From positions 1 to 8,197 of the forward strand of contig JAAYGZ010000210.1 in NCBI GenBank assembly GCA_012727515.1: 8,197 nt of DNA. The letters are read 5' to 3'. This document shows, piece after piece, positions 1 to 6,369 of this stretch; positions within the stretch are counted from its first letter, which is position 1; every line of letters begins with the position of its first letter. Source of the stretch: Desulfovibrionales bacterium. GTDB taxonomy: Bacteria > Desulfobacterota > Desulfovibrionia > Desulfovibrionales > Desulfomicrobiaceae. The translations under genes were made by a program, and so were the position numbers. The notes beneath the pieces are model-generated. The model searched no databases. It had not been told where the DNA came from and saw only the letters and a program-made list of their open reading frames with translations.

Positions 1-465
1 GACCACAATTTGTTCTGCACCAATGCGATTGCGCCATAAAAAACGGCCATTGGCCAAGTTGCAGGCGTATCTGTACCCAAGTTCTAAAAATCCGTACTCT
101 GCTACATAGGAGCTGACTGTGGAAATAAGCTTTTCTCGGTATTTTGGTTCATTACAGGCTGAAGGATGTCCTGTTCCGGGCAACACGCGCAAGGTAAAAC
201 TAACCTTCAGGGTATCGTGGCCTGTTGCCAGGGTAGCAACATCAACTGTCTGGAGGTTAGGGTTTTCAATAGCCGCATCCAGTTTGGCCGGATCTTGTGC
301 TTTAGTACTTAAACGGTTGGAAATTGTGCCGCGCACAGATTTTTCGCGCACAGCAACAGGAAGCCAGCCCTGGGCATTGTCACGCATCTTCCATGTACCT
401 GAAAACAACAAAGCATCAGAAGGATCAAGCTTTCGTTCAAAGGCTAAAACAGAGGCAGTCTTCAT
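1..465 (-). CDS. csy3: Csy3 (Cas7f), type I-F backbone subunit, N-terminal part
   Basis: This is the crRNA-binding backbone protein of the type I-F Csy complex; in known complexes six copies coat a 32-nt spacer. The first 155 residues are visible and the gene runs off the left edge, so a little under half of the usual ~340 residues is present. The N-terminus reads [20 protein letters not shown], followed by [24 protein letters not shown] and [14 protein letters not shown], all very close to Pseudomonas aeruginosa Csy3 as I recall it. The start at 465 is preceded by GGAG six bases upstream. An in-frame ATG at 471 directly abuts that GGAG and is a less likely start. It lies 68 bases after csy2 and is presumably the third gene of the csy operon, with csy4/cas6f next outside the window. 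The visible part shows no frameshift. Confidence 0.96.
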   Translation of the reverse strand, partial: MKTASVLAFERKLDPSDALLFSGTWKMRDNAQGWLPVAVREKSVRGTISNRLSTKAQDPAKLDAAIENPNLQTVDVATLATGHDTLKVSFTLRVLPGTGHPSACNEPKYREKLISTVSSYVAEYGFLELGYRYACNLANGRFLWRNRIGAEQIVV

Positions 466-533
466 GGTCATCTCCTTTACTTGATATGTGTATCTGTTGT
501 GTGGTGCATTATCAGGCCTGAAACGGCTCATAC

Positions 534-1484
534 TCATACTGCATAATCATTACGACAACGATATACTCCAGCCTTTTCATTGTAATCTGCATACCAAAGC
601 ATTTGGTGCAGATCTGTTAAACGATGTGGTCCTATCCACTGTCCAATCCCCAGCATAGCTTCTACAAAACAAAATGGGGTTGTAGTATCCCTGGCATTTA
701 ACACCGCTCCTGGTTCCTGCACGTCTGTCAAGGCTGCATAACCAAGAGGAATAGGCACGATCCATTCCCTGCTGCGATCATGCTCCCATGTAACGGTATT
801 TTTTTCTTCATCTTCCCACTTTGCCTGATAATTGAGCCTGGAAAGATCAAGCCAGGCATCAAGACGAGTTGTGCTGGTATCTTGCCTTACAAGCTGCTGA
901 TAGTGTTTTTCCAAAAGATCCGAGCGTTCAACCAGACAGAAACCAGGCAAAAGTGTACGCAGAATTGAACGAAATAGTCTGGTCTGTTTTTCTTCATCAT
1001 CGTCTATGACCCAAAGCAGAGGAGCACGGGAAAAAGATGCAGGCAAAATGGTTCCGCCAGCAATGCGCATGGATGTCAGAATATCCTGAATATCCCGCAA
1101 CGCCTGATCCTGATCCTGAACTGGGGCGGTCAGCAAACCCCCATCCACTGCAAAAACTAAAGAAAGATCCAGATGCACACGGCCTTCTTCAACAATGGAC
1201 GCAGATTTGCCATCCTTGCCCACAGGATTGCGCGACAAAGAAAAAGATTTGGTAAATCCGCCTGTACTCACCTGGGGCGCAAAATCATGACACACAACAC
1301 CAACAGCATGAAAAATAAGAGGGTAGCGGTTGTTTAACTTGCGTTCTAACGCCCACATAAAACCCAAAAAAGCGGTCATGGATGGAAAACCCCAGGTCAT
1401 GGGGGAAGAAATGGCATTGGCATTTTGTATGCGTAAGCGTGGCAAAATCAACACGCCGTCACTTTTGCGCAACAGATCAGACAT
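534..1484 (-). CDS. csy2: Csy2 (Cas5f), type I-F Csy complex tail subunit
   Basis: This 316-residue protein is the Cas5-type subunit that, with Csy1, forms the tail of the Csy complex and holds the 5' handle of the crRNA. Family length is about 320-330 residues, so it is full length. The N-terminal block [39 protein letters not shown] (residues 4-42 in part), the FSLSRNP segment near residue 81 and the C-terminal region around [11 protein letters not shown] (273-283) and [12 protein letters not shown] (289-300) are typical of Csy2. It starts within the last codons of csy1 (8-base overlap), with the strong ribosome-binding site GGGAGG shortly upstream, which suggests coupled translation and a fixed Csy1:Csy2 ratio. 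Repression or activation of the csy1 promoter would also affect this gene. Confidence 0.96.
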   Translation of the reverse strand: MSDLLRKSDGVLILPRLRIQNANAISSPMTWGFPSMTAFLGFMWALERKLNNRYPLIFHAVGVVCHDFAPQVSTGGFTKSFSLSRNPVGKDGKSASIVEEGRVHLDLSLVFAVDGGLLTAPVQDQDQALRDIQDILTSMRIAGGTILPASFSRAPLLWVIDDDEEKQTRLFRSILRTLLPGFCLVERSDLLEKHYQQLVRQDTSTTRLDAWLDLSRLNYQAKWEDEEKNTVTWEHDRSREWIVPIPLGYAALTDVQEPGAVLNARDTTTPFCFVEAMLGIGQWIGPHRLTDLHQMLWYADYNEKAGVYRCRNDYAV

Positions 1485-2808
1485 GTTGACCTCCCTTTAA
1501 GATCATGCTCGCATCAGAATGAATATGACGCTGCCATGCTTCATCATCGAAAAAATCAGCCCAATATGCATGCTCAATATCACCCAGGGGTATGTTTTGG
1601 CCAAGCCCGGCATTAAGCCAGTTTGCAAATCGGTGCTTTATTTCTCCTGCCCATTCCATGCGTTGCCAGAGATCCGCAAACTCGGCATCCAGAACAGAGC
1701 GTCCAGGATCGAGCCAGCACATCTCTGCTTCTGGCAAAAGGCAGCGTGAGTCTTTGCTCCAGCCAGCAGGTAAATTGCGGTATTCCGCAGCAAGGCTATG
1801 TATGTCACCCAGGATACAGGAAAGAACATTATCACGTTTGTCACGGGTTGCCTGGTTGGAGGGAGGGTCTGACTCAAGAAAAAATCGCAATTCCCGAACC
1901 AAGGTCCGTACTTCTTTGTTGCGACCAAAACGATCAAATATGGATGTGATTCTGTATGGGGGATGCAAAAAACGCGAACGCCACACAGGCGGGCATGATG
2001 CCAAAAGGTAGTTCATGCCTTTGCGTTCACTATTGAGCTGGCTGATATTTTGTGGCTTGGTTCCGCCAAATTTCTGCACAGCAAGGTCAGGATATGTATG
2101 TAAAATATGCTCACAATGTTGGTTATTTTTTTTGGCCTCACGAGCCAATTTGGTTTTTTCTCCAAACCGATGCTCCTGAATGGTAGTATAGATGTGCTGC
2201 GTCAGGGAGCTGGGATATAAAGGGGCAAGGAGATGAAAGCCCTGGTCATCATGAGGATCATCCCGGACAAGCCAGTACATTTGCTTGGCCAATGTGTGGG
2301 AAGCATATTCTTCTGGACTTGTGGACAAAAAACCAAGGAAAGACTCAATCCATTCGTGGGCAATACCTGGATCATCAACCTGCATGGCTGCAATCATGGC
2401 GTCTTTGTCCTTGTCCATCCAGGTCAGCAAGGTCTTTTGTTCATATTCCTGAGTTAAAAATTTATTCACATCAAGGGCAGCAGCATTACCAACAACATCA
2501 GTTGCATGATCGCGCAAAAGATGGCTGCCAATAAGTTCGTGTTCTGATAACTGCTTTGGCTTGCAGTATAAGTTAATGCCCCGTGCATCTGGATTGATGG
2601 CTTTTAGAATATGTGTGGCCGCCTGAATTTGTCTCACTCGTTTGGCTGCATCGGCCAACCAGGCCTGACGGTCATATTGGTTATGGATTTTGTCCCAATT
2701 GGGGTCATCTGGAGTGAGTTTTTCCAGCCTGGCATCTCTGCGGGCAGCAAGAAAGTCATCAATGACAGCGCGTAGTCCACGTACAACTTCCGGATCAGGT
2801 TGGTTCAT
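1477..2808 (-). CDS. csy1: Csy1 (Cas8f), large PAM-reading subunit of the Csy complex
   Basis: This 443-residue protein is the large subunit of the type I-F surveillance complex; the P. aeruginosa protein has about 434 residues. It pairs with Csy2 at the crRNA 5' handle and reads the double-stranded PAM (CC/GG). Diagnostic blocks are GNAAALDVNKFL (107-118) and FGGTKPQNISQLNSERKG (247-264). From the alignment I recall, N108 corresponds to the PAM-contacting N111 of P. aeruginosa, and K251 and N254 correspond to the PAM-wedge/PAM residues K247 and N250. All are retained, so PAM reading should be intact. The ATG is preceded by GGAGGTG with a short 2-3 base spacer. It is the first gene of the csy operon, downstream of a promoter at 2857-2886. 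That promoter contains a site matching the spacer of the upstream mini-CRISPR, so csy1 is the likely target of autorepression. Confidence 0.97.
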   Translation of the reverse strand: MNQPDPEVVRGLRAVIDDFLAARRDARLEKLTPDDPNWDKIHNQYDRQAWLADAAKRVRQIQAATHILKAINPDARGINLYCKPKQLSEHELIGSHLLRDHATDVVGNAAALDVNKFLTQEYEQKTLLTWMDKDKDAMIAAMQVDDPGIAHEWIESFLGFLSTSPEEYASHTLAKQMYWLVRDDPHDDQGFHLLAPLYPSSLTQHIYTTIQEHRFGEKTKLAREAKKNNQHCEHILHTYPDLAVQKFGGTKPQNISQLNSERKGMNYLLASCPPVWRSRFLHPPYRITSIFDRFGRNKEVRTLVRELRFFLESDPPSNQATRDKRDNVLSCILGDIHSLAAEYRNLPAGWSKDSRCLLPEAEMCWLDPGRSVLDAEFADLWQRMEWAGEIKHRFANWLNAGLGQNIPLGDIEHAYWADFFDDEAWQRHIHSDASMILKGGQHV

Positions 2809-2856
2809 AACACCTCCGTCAAGGTAGGTTGGTTGTCAGATGAAATGTTGGTTATA

Positions 2857-2886
2857 GTTATAAGCATATTCCATTCTATGGGTCAA
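2857..2886 (-). promoter_or_regulatory. Predicted sigma70-type promoter of the csy operon
   Basis: On the minus strand the -35 box TTGACC (2886-2881) matches five of six consensus bases. After 18 bases comes the -10 box TATAAC (2862-2857); reading the -10 as TTATAA gives a 17-base gap. A second TATAAC (2856-2851) follows in tandem. Transcription would start near 2850, giving a leader of about 40 bases before the csy1 ATG at 2808. This is the only convincing promoter in the 252-base gap between cas2-3 and csy1. The leader holds two copies of AACCAAC (2853-2847 and 2834-2828), of unknown meaning. There is no reading frame of note between promoter and csy1. The last two C residues at the -35 end also form the CC PAM of the mini-CRISPR target site. 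Confidence 0.75.
2860..2881 (-). promoter_or_regulatory. Protospacer-like operator with CC PAM inside the csy1 promoter
   Basis: On the minus strand, CC at 2881-2880 is followed by ATAGAATGGAATATGCTTAT (2879-2860). This matches the mini-CRISPR spacer ATAGAGTGGAAGATGCTTCT (3018-2999) at 17 of 20 positions, with mismatches at positions 6, 12 and 19. CC immediately 5' of the protospacer on the non-target strand is the established type I-F PAM. Type I complexes flip out every sixth crRNA base, so mismatches at 6 and 12 should cost nothing. The complementarity stops where the second repeat begins. The site fills the gap between -35 and -10, so a bound Csy complex would block RNA polymerase. That it is a repression site is inference from this geometry; the match itself is read directly from the sequence. 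Confidence 0.85.
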
Positions 2887-2900
2887 TCCGTTTTGCATAC

Positions 2901-2923
2901 ATTCCTTTCATAGGAATTTCATA
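2901..2923. repeat. Short inverted and direct repeats upstream of the csy1 promoter
   Basis: On the plus strand, ATTCC (2901-2905) and GGAAT (2913-2917) form a small inverted repeat with a 7-base gap. TTTCATA occurs twice, at 2906-2912 and 2917-2923, spaced 11 bases apart, which is about one helical turn. The cluster starts about 15 bases upstream of the -35 box, a position where an activator could bind. It is short and lies in AT-rich sequence, so chance is a real alternative. Confidence 0.3.
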
Positions 2924-2970
2924 AAAAATTGGATGAATTAGCAAGAAATTTGCTTTGTCCACGAAAATCT

Positions 2971-3046
2971 CTGCCAGGCTGCCTGTTCGGCAGTAAAAAG
3001 AAGCATCTTCCACTCTATTTTCTAAGCTGCCTTTACGGCAGTTGGC
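2971..3046 (-). CRISPR. Degenerate two-repeat mini-CRISPR with a 20-nt spacer
   Basis: Two type I-F repeat-like units lie on the minus strand directly after cas2-3. The E. coli-type I-F consensus is about GTTCACTGCCGTACAGGCAG followed by CTTAGAAA. Repeat 1 (3046-3019) matches 24 of 28 bases and keeps hairpin CTGCC-GTAAA-GGCAG (3041-3027) and handle CTTAGAAA (3026-3019). Repeat 2 (2998-2971) matches 21 of 28 and keeps hairpin CTGCC-GAACA-GGCAG (2993-2979), but its handle is degraded to CCTGGCAG. The first four bases of both repeats also differ from consensus. The spacer (3018-2999) is 20 nt instead of 32. No further repeats follow, so this is not a normal array; those usually lie beyond csy4, outside the window. 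The conserved parts are exactly those needed to make one processed RNA. Confidence 0.88.
2979..3026 (-). ncRNA. Predicted 48-nt crRNA-like regulatory RNA (CreR type)
   Basis: Cas6f cuts I-F repeats directly 3' of the GGCAG stem. Applied to the two repeat units here, this releases a 48-nt RNA: 8-nt handle CTTAGAAA, 20-nt guide ATAGAGTGGAAGATGCTTCT, and a 20-base 3' part ending in the CTGCC-GAACA-GGCAG hairpin. A standard I-F crRNA is 60 nt (8+32+20), so only the guide is shorter, by 12 nt or two 6-nt Csy3 units. The guide matches the csy1 promoter with a correct PAM. The inferred role is to guide the Csy complex to its own promoter and repress it without efficient cutting. Cas-regulating RNAs made from degenerate repeats (CreR, and CreA in CreTA modules) are known in other type I systems. 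No clear own promoter was found; the RNA may come from read-through of cas1-cas2-3. Confidence 0.78.
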
Positions 3047-3060
3047 AGAAGAGTTCTTGA

Positions 3061-6000
3061 TTATTTTTTCTCTCCAAACCCCAAGGCAGGATGAAAGGTC
3101 CAGCCCTGGGTGCTTTGAGGCAGGGAGAGTGTGCCAAATTTTTTAGCGCATGTATGCAAATCCATATCCATTTCTTCAGCTAATCCCGTCAATATCTCCA
3201 TATAACTAATCTGTCCCCATGGGCAGACCATGCCTGAAAAATTGATACCAATTTCTGTCAAAAGCTCATCTTGGGGTTGGGGAGCATAAGAGGTATGGGC
3301 ATAGTCACGCTGAATTTTGTTGAGCACCCAATGCTGTTCATCTTCATCAGGCAAAAGGGCTAAATCTACCTCTGGCCTGGTCTGTTTACGAAAGGGCTGT
3401 TCTTTTTGTAAAATACCACTAAGCATACTGCCGGGCATACGCCACCAGCTATATGCGCCTACAGATGAAACTGGTTTTTTCCCAGCCCGCAATTCCCTCG
3501 CACTTAAGGGACGTACCGCTTCACCCTGCATAATACGAGCAACTCTGGCATGTTCTAAATCTACCAGACTTTGCGCGGCATTGGGTTTTTCAGGAGCCAC
3601 TATACGTGGACGTGCAGTAATGATTTCGTAGTGTTCCGGGTGTAGAATATGTTTCAGGTCGTGATGCTGTAATTTAAATATGCTGGCTTCACTTTCAAAG
3701 CCTGGTTTTAGAAAGGCGGCTTTGCCTGGATTTATGATACTTTTAACATTGCGAGACAAAATAAAAATATTAGGCTCAGTGCATGTACATGGCCGGTGCC
3801 TGCGGATTCGACCAGCTAATTGAATAATAGAGCGCATGGACGATGGCTCAACTACTGCCCAATCATAATCATGATCGCGCCCCACTTCAGTCACTGGCGA
3901 GCCTAAGACCATAAAGATATGCTCCAGGTTGGGCTCAGCATCCAGTAACGCACGAATATCTGGTGTATCAAAAACAGCCAGAGGGTTTTTGCGATTAAGT
4001 ACCCTGTCTAATCGCTGCTCAATTGCAGAGCGCATAAGGAGGGGAAATTGCGAATGATATACACAAAGATGGATACGGATCGGCCCTGATATTTCCTGAG
4101 TAAATAAATAATGGGCTATTTCTCGTAAGGGCCTGATATTGGCCATGCGAACCAGGCCAAAGCTGACCTTGGTTTGCGTTATGGGGTCAGTGCTATGGTG
4201 TTTTGTGTGCAGGTCCATAGCCCCTTTCAAAATGATCTGGGAAAAATTTTCGCAAGTTTTTTTAAAATCCCCGGAAATGCTGTCAGGGACCAAAAGCAAG
4301 GCTCCTTTTCGCAATGCAGGTGCCAGGCTGATCTGTTCTATTCTTTTGTTCACAAAGTCTGCGTGGCCCTGCATGAATACAGTCACATCTGAACAGTCGT
4401 TGGTGTGAACATGGAACTCATCAGTCCATATAGAACAGACAGACAGCGGTGCGTTTAATTGCTCTCCGCGATTGTGCTGAAAAATACGTCGCCCTTCCAG
4501 GTAGGCTTCAAACATGCCTGTAACCAGGCCCGGCGGGAGAGTTGCAGAAGAAATAAGTACTCTTGAGCCAAGCATTCCCGCCCAGTGAACCAGGCGGGCA
4601 ATAGCAGGCAGATCGTCAATGTCGTAGTCGTCAAGCTCATCTAAAACCAGATCACTGGTGAGCAGACGCAACATAGGCACGATCTGGTGTCCTCCCCGAA
4701 GGCTTTCTGTGGCCGGAATCAAATGATCAATGGTGCAGGAAACAATAGGTGCCGCTAGCATTGCCCGAACCTGAGCATCTTTAACTATGCGACTTAACAC
4801 TGGGTGGGCATCCATATTGCCCTCAAAAACAACATGGCCATCACCAGGCAGCAAGCTCTGCGCTGATTCCGCACCAAAAGATTCCCCAGAGGATTCCTGG
4901 GAAAAATGTTCAAACAATGCACGGCTTGCTGATCCACCCACACAAACAGCCACTTCATTTTCACTCAGATTCAGACGTTCACGGTACTCTCGCCCGGTTT
5001 GTAATGTCAGCGTCCGTAACCCCAGGGCAAAGGCGCAGCGCATTCCCTGGCTCTCACCTGCCAAGGCATACATGATACGAGCATTACCCAATGTTTTACC
5101 ACACCCTGTTGACGCCATATTGACGATAAAGGCTCCTTGGTTTGCTGCCTTTTCTCGGATACTCATTGCTGCATCAAAAGCCTTGTCCTGCCATTTGAAA
5201 CGCTCTGTTTTTGTACGCCTGCGCAGCCCCTTGTGCCGGACCAGACGTGGAAGCTCATTTGTTAGCTTTGGCAAGGCATGTGCAATGTGGCCACAAAGTC
5301 GTTCAACGCCGAGCAAATGCTCCTCAAGAGCTTGGTTAAGGACGCCTTTGGCAGTGTTGGCAAAAAATTGTTTGCTGTCAGGAGCTGTTTTGCGGTTTTC
5401 AGAAAAATCAATACCGGAGAAGCTATGGTCAGCCAAGGTCAGGGATAGCCGGGCAAGGTGCAACACATACTGATTATCAAGTTGTATAGGTCGGCTGGAT
5501 AAACGTTCCAGAAGTTTTTTTGCATGTTTGGCAGCACGCTCCTGCCAGGAGGATACATCAACAGGGAGTTTTTTCGCAAACTCCCAATACTGCGTAACTT
5601 TGTGCAGATCAGACAGGTCTGACGGCTCGTTCCAGAAAGCAGTGATGTTATTTTGAACATTTTCAAGCATGGCTGCCTGCAAACCAGTGTTTTTATCGCC
5701 AGGGCGCACAGGAAGACGGTGATGAGTAATAATAAGCCAGCCAATGACCCGGGCCAGCGGTGGCAATGCAGGAAAAGGGTTGGGCGAGAGAGCACCTTGC
5801 CCATCGGATTGTAAAGACTGTAAACAGTCGGGGGTGGAGATGTTTTGTTCTGCCAGACGTGTGAGCCATGTTACATCATCATCCTGGCCAACAAAGGCCT
5901 GGAAAAGGCGCAGGGAAATCCATTCATGGCGAATCAGATTGCGCTCCATACTGGGCTTTTTTAGCCGTTGCTGGAATTGGGTGCAGGCTTTGCCCAGGTC

Positions 6001-6369
6001 ATGCCAGAGAGCAGCAATGGATGATAGGAGATGGATTTCCGAAAGCGTGCGCCAGTCGTTTTCATCTTTGGAGCGTAAAATATTTCTCGTTGTCTCGTTT
6101 GTCGGCACTACCCCTTGTGCATTAAAACGGCTTGCTGCGCCAACTATCCACAGCAGCTCAGTATGATCTACTCCCCGAATCCAATAACAGGCCACAGCAG
6201 TATTTTTGCGTGCAGTTTGTCGGAGTAAACGATGCAATGTATCACGGCCGGCCTTTGTGATGGGAGTTTGCCACGTCCGCACCCCGCGACGCTGGGAAAA
6301 TTGGTCCAAAATGCGCCGCGTCTCTTTAATGGCATTACCGGTGCACTCAGAAATAAGAAGGATATTCAT
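3061..6369 (-). CDS. cas3: Cas2-3 fusion: adaptation subunit plus HD nuclease/helicase
   Basis: This 1102-residue protein is the Cas2-Cas3 fusion that defines type I-F. Residues 1 to about 95 are the Cas2 part (MNILLISECTGNAIKETRRI, then QRRGVRTWQTPITKAG and ACYWIRG), which joins Cas1 dimers for spacer integration. An HD nuclease follows: WHDLGK at 122-127, H148 (IRHEW), H216-H217 (THH) and D314-H315 (LADH) are the likely metal ligands. The SF2 helicase has Walker A STGCGKT (420-426), the DEAD-like box DELD (577-580), SAT (608-610), EVGRD (828-832) and motif VI QLAGRIRR (850-857). The C-terminal domain extends to 1102; P. aeruginosa Cas3 has about 1076. All motifs look intact. AGGA lies seven bases upstream of the ATG, which overlaps the cas1 stop (ATGA). 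It degrades DNA recruited by the Csy complex. Confidence 0.97.
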   Translation of the reverse strand: MNILLISECTGNAIKETRRILDQFSQRRGVRTWQTPITKAGRDTLHRLLRQTARKNTAVACYWIRGVDHTELLWIVGAASRFNAQGVVPTNETTRNILRSKDENDWRTLSEIHLLSSIAALWHDLGKACTQFQQRLKKPSMERNLIRHEWISLRLFQAFVGQDDDVTWLTRLAEQNISTPDCLQSLQSDGQGALSPNPFPALPPLARVIGWLIITHHRLPVRPGDKNTGLQAAMLENVQNNITAFWNEPSDLSDLHKVTQYWEFAKKLPVDVSSWQERAAKHAKKLLERLSSRPIQLDNQYVLHLARLSLTLADHSFSGIDFSENRKTAPDSKQFFANTAKGVLNQALEEHLLGVERLCGHIAHALPKLTNELPRLVRHKGLRRRTKTERFKWQDKAFDAAMSIREKAANQGAFIVNMASTGCGKTLGNARIMYALAGESQGMRCAFALGLRTLTLQTGREYRERLNLSENEVAVCVGGSASRALFEHFSQESSGESFGAESAQSLLPGDGHVVFEGNMDAHPVLSRIVKDAQVRAMLAAPIVSCTIDHLIPATESLRGGHQIVPMLRLLTSDLVLDELDDYDIDDLPAIARLVHWAGMLGSRVLISSATLPPGLVTGMFEAYLEGRRIFQHNRGEQLNAPLSVCSIWTDEFHVHTNDCSDVTVFMQGHADFVNKRIEQISLAPALRKGALLLVPDSISGDFKKTCENFSQIILKGAMDLHTKHHSTDPITQTKVSFGLVRMANIRPLREIAHYLFTQEISGPIRIHLCVYHSQFPLLMRSAIEQRLDRVLNRKNPLAVFDTPDIRALLDAEPNLEHIFMVLGSPVTEVGRDHDYDWAVVEPSSMRSIIQLAGRIRRHRPCTCTEPNIFILSRNVKSIINPGKAAFLKPGFESEASIFKLQHHDLKHILHPEHYEIITARPRIVAPEKPNAAQSLVDLEHARVARIMQGEAVRPLSARELRAGKKPVSSVGAYSWWRMPGSMLSGILQKEQPFRKQTRPEVDLALLPDEDEQHWVLNKIQRDYAHTSYAPQPQDELLTEIGINFSGMVCPWGQISYMEILTGLAEEMDMDLHTCAKKFGTLSLPQSTQGWTFHPALGFGEKK

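Larger units (their letters stand above)
2970..3049 (-). repeat. 7-bp inverted repeat enclosing the mini-CRISPR
   Basis: On the minus strand TCTGCCA (3049-3043) and TGGCAGA (2976-2970) are perfectly complementary and enclose both repeat hairpins. In the precursor RNA they could pair to form an outer stem that closes a structure with two inner hairpins. The arms overlap the edges of the repeats where these depart from the I-F consensus, so the departures may be selected. TGCC/GGCA is also the core of the repeat stem, so part of the similarity may come from the repeat itself. Confidence 0.4.

Noticed and set aside
119..484. Plus-strand open frame opposite csy3, and similar plus-strand frames opposite csy1, cas2-3 and cas1 (for example 4787-5473).
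   Set aside because: They lie antisense to clearly recognisable Cas genes, show no family features and have no convincing ribosome-binding sites.
466..533. A second regulatory element or small gene between csy2 and csy3.
   Set aside because: The 68 bases hold only the csy3 ribosome-binding site; no hairpin, repeat or promoter was seen.
2940..2954. Hairpin AGCAA-GAAAT-TTGCT as a terminator between the mini-CRISPR and csy1.
   Set aside because: The stem is only 5 bp, AT-rich, and is not followed by a run of T on either strand.
2809..2970. A toxin gene or toxin RNA (CreT-like) controlled by the mini-CRISPR, as in CreTA modules.
   Set aside because: There is no reading frame of more than about a dozen codons on the minus strand and none after the targeted promoter before csy1. 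The promoter leads straight into csy1, so direct control of csy1 explains the layout better.
2971..3046. The edge of a normal immunity array.
   Set aside because: Only two diverged repeats with a 20-nt spacer are present, with cas genes on both sides, and the spacer matches the local csy1 promoter rather than unknown foreign DNA.
3174..3192. Promoter for the mini-CRISPR within the cas2-3 3' end (-35 TTGACG at 3192-3187 on the minus strand).
   Set aside because: No acceptable -10 box lies at 16-18 bases; GATATG is a poor match. It remains only a weak possibility.
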